Shown: positions 1 to 5,717 of the stretch, piece after piece | How the letters are laid out: every line of letters begins with the position of its first letter | How positions within the stretch are numbered: position 1 is the stretch's first letter | Assembly: GCA_013151785.1 (NCBI GenBank) | Contig: JAADHP010000261.1 | Coordinates: forward strand, 1 to 6,841 | Length of the DNA stretch: 6,841 nt | DNA from: Nitrospirota bacterium | GTDB taxonomy: Bacteria; Nitrospirota; Thermodesulfovibrionia; Thermodesulfovibrionales; JdFR-85 | Direction of reading: 5' to 3' | Translations under genes and position numbers: made by a program | Notes under the pieces: model-generated | What the model was told of the DNA's origin: nothing | Databases searched by the model: none | Seen by the model: the letters and a program-made list of their open reading frames with translations, nothing else

Positions 1-8
1 TAAACACA

Positions 9-28
9 GGGGGGCATGAAAGCCCCCC
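9..28 (+). promoter_or_regulatory. GC-rich hairpin ahead of the dsrD-like gene
   Basis: GGGGGGC (9-15) pairs perfectly with GCCCCCC (22-28) around the six-base loop ATGAAA, and an A/T-rich stretch (29-38) follows. The TAA at 1-3 could be the stop codon of an upstream gene, plausibly dsrB, but its reading frame cannot be seen. A 7-bp all-G/C stem followed by only a few scattered Ts could act as a partial terminator, or as a 3'-end stabiliser that sets the ratio of dsrAB to dsrDN transcript. That role is inference. The loop contains an ATG (16-18) in frame with the downstream gene; being buried in this hairpin and lacking a ribosome binding site, it is a poor start. Confidence 0.6.
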
Positions 29-54
29 ATATTATTTTAGAAAGGGGTGTCTAT

Positions 55-273
55 ATGGATAGGGAGGAACTGAAGAAGATCATATACGAACTCGTGGAAA
101 AATCAATGGGAAAGAAAAAACTCAAACAGAGCGATATACTTAAAAAGGTCTCGGCAGAACATGGAGTGGATAAATCAGAGGTGAAGGCAGCTCTTAGAGA
201 GTTGCTTGACTCTGGACAGCTTATCTTTACATATTTTGGCGGCAGTTACGTGGAGATCCCTCCGAAGGAGTAG
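55..273 (+). CDS. dsrD: DsrD-like small winged-helix protein
   Basis: A 72-residue, lysine- and glutamate-rich protein with the layout of a small winged helix: helix 1 about residues 3-17, helix 2 about 25-35, helix 3 about 39-53, then a two-strand wing (55-61 and 64-68) with the turn Gly62-Gly63-Ser64. DsrD proteins are about 75-80 residues, have this fold, and end in a similar wing with a Gly-Ser turn. DsrD of sulfate reducers was first taken for a DNA-binding protein and later reported to activate DsrAB sulfite reductase in the cytoplasm. The start at 55 is chosen over the in-frame ATG at 16 because AAAGGGG (41-47) lies seven bases ahead and because the earlier ATG sits in a hairpin loop. 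The next gene, 46 bases on, is dsrN-like, which is the usual dsrD neighbour and the main support for the name. Sequence similarity alone is weak; it could be another winged-helix protein. Confidence 0.62.
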   Translation: MDREELKKIIYELVEKSMGKKKLKQSDILKKVSAEHGVDKSEVKAALRELLDSGQLIFTYFGGSYVEIPPKE

Positions 274-319
274 AGGGAAGAGTCAGAATACTCTACCAGA
301 TAAAGAGGTATCAAGCTCA

Positions 320-1717
320 GTGAAGTTTCATAGACCCAGGGTGGTTATAGCAGGGCTGAGAGGGGGCTCTGGTAAAACCACCCTTTCTATTGGTCTTGCA
401 AGGGCTCTTTATGACAAAGGAATAGCTGTTTCAACATTTAAGAAAGGCCCTGATTATATTGATGCTGGATGGCTTTCAAAGGCATCAGGTAGTCCCTGCC
501 ATAACTTAGACCCTTTCCTTATACCAGAAGATATCGTTATCAAATCATTTCTGTATCATTCAGGCAATGCCCAGATATCCTTGATTGAAGGCAACAGGGG
601 AATATTTGATGGGGTTAACATAGAAGGCACATACAGTACAGCAGAACTTGCAAAAACCCTGAAATCACCTGTTGTAATAATCGTGGACTGTACAAAGGTT
701 ACCCGTACAGTTGCAGCAATTATCAAGGGTATACAATCGTTTGACAATAAACTGTATGTAGCAGGTGTTATTTTGAACAATATTGCAGGCCAAAGACATG
801 AATCAATTGTAAGAGGTACAATACAGGAGTACACTGATATAAAGGTAATAGGAGCCATAAAAAGGATAAAAGAAGAGTTCATGCCAGAGCGACATCTTGG
901 CCTTCTTCCTCATATAGAACATCCAGATGTTGACAACGTAATTAACTCGCTATCACGTATAGTTAAAGAATCAGTGGACATAGGGCATTTAATAGATCTG
1001 ACAGGAAAGGCAGATGACATTTTTTGTGAAGACCCTGTAGATCCCTATTCAGGGTATCAGGACACAGAAGGAGACCATGTCAGGATAGGGGTTATCAAAG
1101 ACAGGGCCTTCCAGTTTTATTATCCTGAGAATATAGTATCTCTTATCAGGGCAGGTGCAGAGATTGTGGAGGTTGATGCCATGAAAGAAAAGGCACTGCC
1201 TGCTCTGGATGCATTATATATAGGCGGGGGGTTTCCGGAAACCAATGCCATAGAGCTATCAAAAAACATAGAGTTCATGGAATCACTGAAAAAGGCTGTA
1301 GAGGAGGGTTTGCCTGTTTATGCGGAATGTGGAGGACTGATGTATCTTGGCAGAGCACTATATTACAGGGGTAAGGTCTTTCAGATGAGCAATGTTCTGC
1401 CTGTGGATTTTGAGATAAAGCATTTTCCTGCTGCCCATGGTTACACTGTAGTGGAGGTGGATCAGGACAACCCCTATTACCCAGCAGGAACCTGCTTGAA
1501 GGGGCATGAGTTTCATTATTCCCGGGTTATTGGAAGGCCTGACAGAGGGTTGAAGCTTGTGTTCAGGATGACCCGTGGAAAAGGAATCATAGACGGCAGG
1601 GATGCCATAGTATACAAGAACGTGCTGGCCACATATACCCATTTACACGCCCTTGGCTCACCTCAGTGGGTGGAGGCAATGATAAAGATAGCCAGACAGT
1701 ACAGGAAAAACAGATAG
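320..1717 (+). CDS. dsrN: DsrN / CbiA-type a,c-diamide synthase (siroheme amidase candidate)
   Basis: A 465-residue ATP- and glutamine-dependent amidotransferase of the CbiA family, of normal length. The N-terminal dethiobiotin-synthetase-like domain has a P-loop (GLRGGSGKTT, 12-21), the substrate and Mg motif KKGPDYID (41-48) and EGNRGIFDG (90-98). The C-terminal glutaminase domain starts near 254 and has GGGFPE (302-307), nucleophile Cys337 in AECGG, GHEFHYS (395-401) and YTHLH (439-443). CbiA amidates the a and c side chains of cobyrinate; DsrN is the paralogue in dsr operons thought to make the siroheme amide of DsrAB. After GPDYID this protein has Ala-Gly-Trp rather than the Pro and downstream His usual in cobalamin CbiA, which I recall as DsrN-like. 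Together with the dsrD-like neighbour this favours DsrN, but a cobalamin CbiA cannot be excluded. The GTG at 320 is chosen because it leaves a normal N-terminus directly before the P-loop strand and has AGAGGT at 304-309; an open frame back to 206 overlaps dsrD and adds nonsense sequence. Confidence 0.8.
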   Translation: MKFHRPRVVIAGLRGGSGKTTLSIGLARALYDKGIAVSTFKKGPDYIDAGWLSKASGSPCHNLDPFLIPEDIVIKSFLYHSGNAQISLIEGNRGIFDGVNIEGTYSTAELAKTLKSPVVIIVDCTKVTRTVAAIIKGIQSFDNKLYVAGVILNNIAGQRHESIVRGTIQEYTDIKVIGAIKRIKEEFMPERHLGLLPHIEHPDVDNVINSLSRIVKESVDIGHLIDLTGKADDIFCEDPVDPYSGYQDTEGDHVRIGVIKDRAFQFYYPENIVSLIRAGAEIVEVDAMKEKALPALDALYIGGGFPETNAIELSKNIEFMESLKKAVEEGLPVYAECGGLMYLGRALYYRGKVFQMSNVLPVDFEIKHFPAAHGYTVVEVDQDNPYYPAGTCLKGHEFHYSRVIGRPDRGLKLVFRMTRGKGIIDGRDAIVYKNVLATYTHLHALGSPQWVEAMIKIARQYRKNR

Positions 1718-2367
1718 TGAAAAGTATAAGAAGGATTAAAACAAACATAAGGGATTTGCTTGAGAGAAATGATTTAAAAACCATAATCGAACTTGCCAGG
1801 AACAACCCCAGGATAGTAAGTGTGCTTATCTCAATGAGTTATGACAAGGACAGTCTCCTTACATGGAGGGCAATAGAGGCAATAGGACCTGTGGTTGCTG
1901 AGATATCAAAGAACTCGCCTGAACAGGGAGCAGACATTGTGAGAAGACTACTGTGGTCTATTACCGAGGAATCAGGAGGAATTGGCTGGGCTGCCATAGA
2001 GATGCTTGCAGAGATTATTGTTAATTATCCGGAAAGATACAAAAACCTGGTGCCCTTACTTATGGAGTTTTATGATGAAGAGATATTCAGGGATGGCGTG
2101 CTCTATGCAATAGGCAGGATAGGTGAGAGGATGCCTGAATTATTCGATGACCCTGATAAAATAGAAGATATAATCTCTGATGGCCTGACAAGTGATGACC
2201 CACAGATACGGGGCCTTGCCCTGATAGCCTGTAAAAGACTTGCTGATACACTACATGGCATTGGTCAGGAGCAGATAAGAAGACTAAAAGGGGATGAAAG
2301 CACCTTTACCGTGTATGAAAAGGGAAGGCTCATTAATAGAAAAATCAATGAGGTTCTGCATAACTAA
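1717..2367 (+). CDS. HEAT-like helical repeat protein, DVU0298-type, of unknown function
   Basis: A 216-residue, mostly helical, soluble protein with no signal peptide or membrane segment. Paired amphipathic helices resemble HEAT/PBS-lyase repeats: TWRAIEAIG (49-57), GWAAIEMLAEI (90-100), FRDGVLYAIGRIGE (124-137) and DDPQIRGLALIACKRL (160-175). The blocks SYDKDSLLTWRA (41-52) and LLWSITEESGGIGW (78-91) match my memory of a family labelled DVU0298, found in sulfate reducers; no function is established that I know of. The GTG at 1717 shares one base with the dsrN stop (TAGTG) and has AGGA at 1703-1706, so translation is probably coupled to dsrN. An in-frame GTG at 1666 would give 233 residues but adds a low-complexity Gly/Asp/Gln leader inside dsrN. 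The placement suggests a scaffold or assembly factor for DsrAB or siroheme handling, which is inference from context only. Confidence 0.72.
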   Translation: MKSIRRIKTNIRDLLERNDLKTIIELARNNPRIVSVLISMSYDKDSLLTWRAIEAIGPVVAEISKNSPEQGADIVRRLLWSITEESGGIGWAAIEMLAEIIVNYPERYKNLVPLLMEFYDEEIFRDGVLYAIGRIGERMPELFDDPDKIEDIISDGLTSDDPQIRGLALIACKRLADTLHGIGQEQIRRLKGDESTFTVYEKGRLINRKINEVLHN

Positions 2368-3578
2368 TCCCGCCACCCCTTTCTTGGAATTACCCTGATG
2401 CCAGAACTATCTATATGAAGACCAAACCTCTCATCCTGTGGATCAAAGCCTATTCTTGAGCCTTCTTTTATCACATTATGTTTGTCCACTATAACATTCT
2501 TCAGGTGACAACCTTTTTTCAAGACTGTAAAATCCATTATTATGGAATCCTCCACCACAACATTGTCTTCTATTACAACGCCTGTACGGATTACAGAGTT
2601 CTTAATCCTCACATTTTTGTATATGGTCACTCCTTCAGATACCATGCTGTTTTCAATGTCAGCCCTTAGTATCTTTGATGCAGGAGCCTTCTGCCCAGAG
2701 GGATATATGGGCCAGTGCGGATTATTCAGTTCAAAGGCTGGTTTCTCTCCCAGCAGATCCATATGGGCATCAAAGAATGCCTTGATTGTTCCCACATCCC
2801 GCCAGTAGCCCTTTTCTTCGTAGGGTTTTATGCCAGGAATAAGGTTTGACTCAAAATCATAGGCAAAGAGTCTACCTGTATCAACCAGGGATGGCAGGAT
2901 ATGGGCTCCGAAATCATGGTGCTTCTTGCTCTGTGCAGCAATCAGGGCATTTATAAGCACTTCTGTGGTGAATATATAGTTGCCAAGAGACACATAGGCC
3001 CTCGAAGAATCTGATGGCATGGGAGCTGGATTTTCCGGTTTTTCCTGAAAACCGATTATCCTGTTTTCATTGTCTGTCTGAATTACTCCGAAGGCCGAAG
3101 CCTCTTCCAAGGGTACAGGTCGTGCCGCAACCGTTACATCTGCTCCTTTTATTAAATGAAAGTCAATCATCTGTCTGATATCCATCCTGTAGATATGGTC
3201 AGCTCCGAAAACAAGCACAAGACCCGGATTATGGTTGGTTATGAGATTTATGTTCTGGAAAACAGCATCAGCTGTTCCCTGAAACCATTCAGGTCCCATT
3301 CTCATCTGTGGGGGTACTACTGCTATGAACTGGTCTCTTATTATAGGAGACATAACCCACTGCTGTCGTATATGTTCTATTAATGACTGGGACTTGTATT
3401 GAACAAGCAGATAGATTGAGAATATGTGTGAATTCACGAGGTTGCTCAGGACAAAATCCACGATCCTGTATCTACCACCGAAGGGAACTGCCGGCTTGGA
3501 ACGGAATGCAGTTAATGGGAAGAGACGTTCTCCTTTTCCACCTGCAAGTACAAAGGCAAGCACCTTTGGATGTGACAT
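2364..3578 (-). CDS. glgC: Glucose-1-phosphate adenylyltransferase (ADP-glucose pyrophosphorylase)
   Basis: Makes ADP-glucose and pyrophosphate from ATP and glucose-1-phosphate, the committed and allosterically controlled step of bacterial glycogen synthesis, in the cytoplasm. The 404 residues are close to the family length. The nucleotidyltransferase domain has LAGGKGERLFPLT (11-23), KPAVPFGGRYRIVDF (28-42), GTADAV (101-106), GADHIYRMD (125-133, with the metal-binding Asp), FQEKP (177-181, whose Lys contacts glucose-1-phosphate) and YWRDVGT. The C-terminal part has the hexapeptide-like pattern of a left-handed beta-helix. At the place of the E. coli fructose-bisphosphate activator Lys39 (in LTNKRAKP) this protein has LTAFRSKP, that is Phe25, so the effector may differ. 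A full Shine-Dalgarno, AAAGGAGGTC, fixes the start. The stop overlaps the converging HEAT-like gene by four bases. No other glycogen gene is in the window, and it is separated from the mla operon by 295 bases, so it is probably expressed alone. Confidence 0.96.
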   Translation of the reverse strand: MSHPKVLAFVLAGGKGERLFPLTAFRSKPAVPFGGRYRIVDFVLSNLVNSHIFSIYLLVQYKSQSLIEHIRQQWVMSPIIRDQFIAVVPPQMRMGPEWFQGTADAVFQNINLITNHNPGLVLVFGADHIYRMDIRQMIDFHLIKGADVTVAARPVPLEEASAFGVIQTDNENRIIGFQEKPENPAPMPSDSSRAYVSLGNYIFTTEVLINALIAAQSKKHHDFGAHILPSLVDTGRLFAYDFESNLIPGIKPYEEKGYWRDVGTIKAFFDAHMDLLGEKPAFELNNPHWPIYPSGQKAPASKILRADIENSMVSEGVTIYKNVRIKNSVIRTGVVIEDNVVVEDSIIMDFTVLKKGCHLKNVIVDKHNVIKEGSRIGFDPQDERFGLHIDSSGIRVIPRKGWRD

Positions 3579-3580
3579 AA

Positions 3581-3590
3581 GACCTCCTTT
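3581..3590 (-). promoter_or_regulatory. Strong ribosome binding site of glgC
   Basis: Read on the minus strand this is AAAGGAGGTC, near-complete complementarity to the 16S rRNA 3' end, ending two bases before the ATG at 3578-3576. It decides the glgC start. It contrasts with mlaE and mlaD in this window, which have no recognisable ribosome binding site. Confidence 0.85.
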
Positions 3591-3592
3591 AG

Positions 3593-3722
3593 TTATGCTT
3601 TAAAGATTACTTTTTGCAACAAAATTAAAGCCCTAATTCTCTCACTCACTGTTAGGTTCTTAGTATTCAGTGCTCGATAATGACCCAATTTAGCTGTAAT
3701 GAACAATGTCAGCACTTGGTAA
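3593..3722. other. Non-coding stretch upstream of glgC
   Basis: I see no convincing gene here. It must contain the glgC promoter if that gene is not read from mla. On the minus strand TTGCAA, 17 bases and ATAACT can be found just before the ribosome binding site, but the implied start of transcription would fall inside that site, so I do not call it. A weak 6-bp inverted repeat (AGTGCT 3669-3674, AGCACT 3711-3716) flanks an A/T-rich core. An 84-codon minus-strand frame spans this stretch and the adjacent repeat, but shows no family I know. Confidence 0.5.
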
Positions 3723-3751
3723 CAGTGGAATGGTAGAGTCTGAACGGTTTT

Positions 3752-3794
3752 GAATTTTGCATAAGATTTGCCAGGAGGGCAAATCGCAAAATTC
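3752..3794. other. Nested hairpin arm A inside the 132-bp element
   Basis: GAATTTTGC (3752-3760) pairs with GCAAAATTC (3786-3794), and GATTTGCC (3765-3772) pairs with GGCAAATC (3778-3785) around the loop AGGAG. The only unpaired stem bases are ATAA (3761-3764), a one-sided bulge. That is 17 perfect base pairs in two blocks, too many for chance in 43 bases. Confidence 0.8.
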
Positions 3795-3801
3795 CCTCGG
3801 A

Positions 3802-3821
3802 AGCGGATATGGATGTCCGCT
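3802..3821. other. Hairpin arm B inside the 132-bp element
   Basis: AGCGGA (3802-3807) pairs with TCCGCT (3816-3821). Read as plus-strand RNA, the stem extends by a G-U and an A-U pair to leave the four-base loop TGGA (3810-3813). Confidence 0.7.
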
Positions 3822-3873
3822 GAGAATGAGGTGTAAGACTCTACCATTCCACTGCGCTATAACCATTTTTAAT

Positions 3874-4935
3874 TTAAAACAGACTGAACCTGAAATACTT
3901 GCCAGGGTTTTCCCTTATGTCTTTTATAAGCAGATTCAGTTCCTTTAAAGTCCTTTTAAGATCAGCAGAAAGCTCTTTATCCCTGACAAGGCTTCCCATG
4001 AGTCCTTCGCTCTTCTTAATCTCTGTGAGTAGTTCATTGAGGGTTTCAGATGTCTTATTGAGATTTTCATAAAGCTCGGGGTCTTCTACGAGTCTGTATA
4101 ATGTGCCCTTTGACTCATTAAGTCGCTTTGAAAAGGATTCTATTTCACTAACAGCATGGATAAATCTATTATAAAGATCGGGCTCCTTGATGAGCTTTTT
4201 CACAGTCCCCTCTGATCTGTTTATCTCCTTTGCAAAGAGGCTTATGTCCCTGGCTGCTGACGAGAGGTCTTTATACAGACTGTCATCTGATATTAATCTT
4301 CCAGCCGTTCCCTTACCCTGGCGTATCTGTTTGGAGATAAGATGAAGTTCTCCAACGGTTTTCGTAAGATTATTATAAAGTGTGGGGTCCCTGAGCAGCA
4401 TTGGTACGGTGCCCTCTCCCTTCTCAAGCCGTGTGATGAGTTCTTCAAGTTTATGAATAAATTCTGTGAGGCGGGCGAGTGATGCCTGTGATGTCTCAAC
4501 AATCTCCTGTATTTCTGTTGATGTAATACCCTTGATAGTATCCCCCTGCCTCAGGGGCCTTGCGGATTTTGATCCAGGACTTATCTCGATATACTTGTCA
4601 CCAAGGAGGCCAAGGGTCATAATTGCCGCCTTTGAATCTGCCCGGAGGTATTTAAGTGACTCTGGCGTAATAGACATGGTTACCCTCACCCCGCTTTCGG
4701 GCAGGAAGGTCAGGGACTTTACAGAGCCTATCTCCAGCCCCGAGAACCAGACAGGTGCTCCCTCTCTCAGTCCCTTGACATCGTGAAAAATAGCATGGAG
4801 TGTGATCTTGGGTCTGAGAAACTCCTCTACATTACCTGCAAAAAGGACAGTCAGGAAGATTATACCGAGCGAGACAGTGATTATGAGGGCAACCCGAACC
4901 TGTGACCACCTTAGTTGTTTTTGCTGTTGAAACAT
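3874..4935 (-). CDS. mlaD: MlaD-like MCE-domain substrate-binding subunit of a phospholipid transporter
   Basis: A 353-residue membrane-anchored periplasmic protein. One N-terminal transmembrane segment (about 14-34) follows a short basic cytoplasmic tail. A single MCE domain covers about 43-119, with GLREGAPVWFSGLEIGSV (55-72) and LGLLGDKYIEI (108-118). MCE subunits form a hexameric ring that carries lipid between the permease and the periplasm. The rest (about 140-340) is helical and holds five copies of [GS]xGTxxxL(I/V/L)x(D/E)xxLY starting at 173, 207, 241, 275 and 309, exactly 34 residues apart; the fifth is degraded (SEGL, no Tyr). The end, ENPGKYFRFSLF, resembles the usual close of such proteins. 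E. coli MlaD is about half this length, so the helical tail is the main difference. It is the last gene of the mlaEFD unit, 38 bases after mlaF, and has no clear ribosome binding site; AAAGGA lies about 20 bases away. No better start exists in the frame. Confidence 0.92.
   Translation of the reverse strand: MFQQQKQLRWSQVRVALIITVSLGIIFLTVLFAGNVEEFLRPKITLHAIFHDVKGLREGAPVWFSGLEIGSVKSLTFLPESGVRVTMSITPESLKYLRADSKAAIMTLGLLGDKYIEISPGSKSARPLRQGDTIKGITSTEIQEIVETSQASLARLTEFIHKLEELITRLEKGEGTVPMLLRDPTLYNNLTKTVGELHLISKQIRQGKGTAGRLISDDSLYKDLSSAARDISLFAKEINRSEGTVKKLIKEPDLYNRFIHAVSEIESFSKRLNESKGTLYRLVEDPELYENLNKTSETLNELLTEIKKSEGLMGSLVRDKELSADLKRTLKELNLLIKDIRENPGKYFRFSLF
3910..4419 (-). repeat. Coding region of five 34-residue tandem repeats in MlaD
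   Basis: Five protein repeats with G-E-G-T, G-K-G-T, S-E-G-T, S-K-G-T and S-E-G-L openings at residues 173, 207, 241, 275 and 309, each followed by a Leu-Tyr pair 13 residues later except in the last. The constant 34-residue step without a single insertion implies a regular helical module. The DNA copies are well diverged, so the repeats are old rather than a recent duplication. Confidence 0.85.
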
Positions 4936-4973
4936 ATTAAAATTATTATATCAAAAAATCCTTTCTAATATTT

Positions 4974-5717
4974 CTATCCCTGCAGAATATCATATATAAA
5001 ATGTCTTAGTTCCTGATCTTCGGTATTTTTCAGTTGCTCAAGGTCACCATCAAAGGATAGCCTGCCATTACTGAGGTATAAAAAACGCTCAGCCACCTTT
5101 ACAGCATCTGTAACCTTATGGGTAACCACTATCAGTCCCTTTCTGTCTGGTGGCTGCCCACTGGAGAGTTCATTCATGAGTGTGCATATGCTATCGGCAG
5201 TGATAGGGTCAAGCCCGGTGGTGGGCTCATCGTAGAGGAACATCAAGGGTTCGCATGCAGCAAGTGACCTTGCTATTGCGACTCTTCTCTGCATACCTCC
5301 ACTTAACTGTTCAGGCATCAGATCAACAGCCTCCTCTACTCCCACACGTTTCAGTAGCTCAACCACTCTTTTTTGTATCTCATCTTCTGTTAAATTCGTA
5401 TACTCTCTCAGACAGAATGCCACGTTCTCCCTTACATTCAACGAATCAAACAGTGCCCCTTCCTGAAACACTATGCTGAACTTCATCCTGAACTCCCTTA
5501 GCTGGGACTCCTTAAGTGTGGTAATATCCACACCATCTATCAGGATCCTTCCCCTGTCAGGTCTGGAAAGCCCCAGGATCAGTTTCAGTATTGTGGTCTT
5601 ACCAGCACCGCTTTTGCCCAGTATGGCGATCTTTTCATAGAATCGTGCCTCAAAGGAAAGACCATCCAGTATGATTTTTTCACCATAATACAGGCTTACA
5701 TCTTCGAAGATAATCAT
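4974..5717 (-). CDS. mlaF: MlaF-like ABC transporter ATPase
   Basis: The cytoplasmic ATP-hydrolysing subunit that powers MlaE-dependent phospholipid transport. The 247 residues, of usual length, show every core motif: Walker A GKSGAGKTT (34-42), Q-loop Gln85 in VFQEGALFDSLNV, signature LSGGMQRRVAIARSLA (138-153), Walker B with catalytic Glu164 in FLYDEPTTGLDP and switch His200 in VVTHK. The GALFDSLNVRENVAF stretch after the Q-loop is typical of the MlaF group rather than of other ABC importers. Its ATG overlaps the mlaE stop as ATGA (5717-5714), with GAGGG directly ahead in mlaE, so translation is probably coupled. No MlaB (STAS-domain) gene, which stabilises MlaF in E. coli, is in the window. 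Confidence 0.95.
   Translation of the reverse strand: MIIFEDVSLYYGEKIILDGLSFEARFYEKIAILGKSGAGKTTILKLILGLSRPDRGRILIDGVDITTLKESQLREFRMKFSIVFQEGALFDSLNVRENVAFCLREYTNLTEDEIQKRVVELLKRVGVEEAVDLMPEQLSGGMQRRVAIARSLAACEPLMFLYDEPTTGLDPITADSICTLMNELSSGQPPDRKGLIVVTHKVTDAVKVAERFLYLSNGRLSFDGDLEQLKNTEDQELRHFIYDILQG

Larger units (their letters stand above)
3723..3854. repeat. 132-bp element bounded by a perfect 19-bp inverted repeat
   Basis: CAGTGGAATGGTAGAGTCT (3723-3741) is repeated exactly in reverse complement at 3836-3854. The 94 bases between hold two further hairpins (3752-3794 and 3802-3821), so a transcript would fold as a long outer stem opening into a junction with two arms. It lies 19 bases past the mlaD stop and 144 bases before the glgC start. 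The size, long perfect ends and lack of coding content suggest a miniature inverted-repeat transposable element or a REP-like unit; a role as mla 3'-end structure is also possible. No clear target-site duplication is visible at its edges. It is not a classic terminator, since no T run follows the outer stem in the mla direction. Confidence 0.75.

Noticed and set aside
16..54. Longer dsrD start at the ATG at 16
   Set aside because: That ATG lies in the loop of the 9-28 hairpin with no ribosome binding site; the ATG at 55 has AAAGGGG seven bases upstream.
279..294. Small hairpin AGAGT/ACTCT between dsrD and dsrN
   Set aside because: A five-bp, A/T-containing stem with a six-base loop is within chance expectation and has no T run.
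206..319. N-terminal extension of the CbiA-type protein back to 206
   Set aside because: It would overlap dsrD by 68 bases in another frame and adds sequence unlike the family; GTG at 320 places the P-loop at the usual distance from the N-terminus.
1666..1716. Longer start of the HEAT-like gene at GTG 1666
   Set aside because: The extra 17 residues are low-complexity and come from the dsrN 3' end in another frame; GTG 1717 gives the tighter stop-start overlap with AGGA upstream.
3593..3847. 84-codon minus-strand open frame between mlaD and glgC
   Set aside because: Its ATG lies inside the 19-bp repeat, half of it is the hairpin element, there is no clear ribosome binding site, and the protein matches no family I recognise. 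A decayed transposase end remains possible.
3773..3862. tRNA or tRNA-like gene on the minus strand from the GCGCAGTGGAATGGTAGAGTC match to a D-arm
   Set aside because: No TTCRANNC T-loop, no acceptor-stem pairing and no convincing anticodon arm follow; the match falls in the inverted repeat instead.
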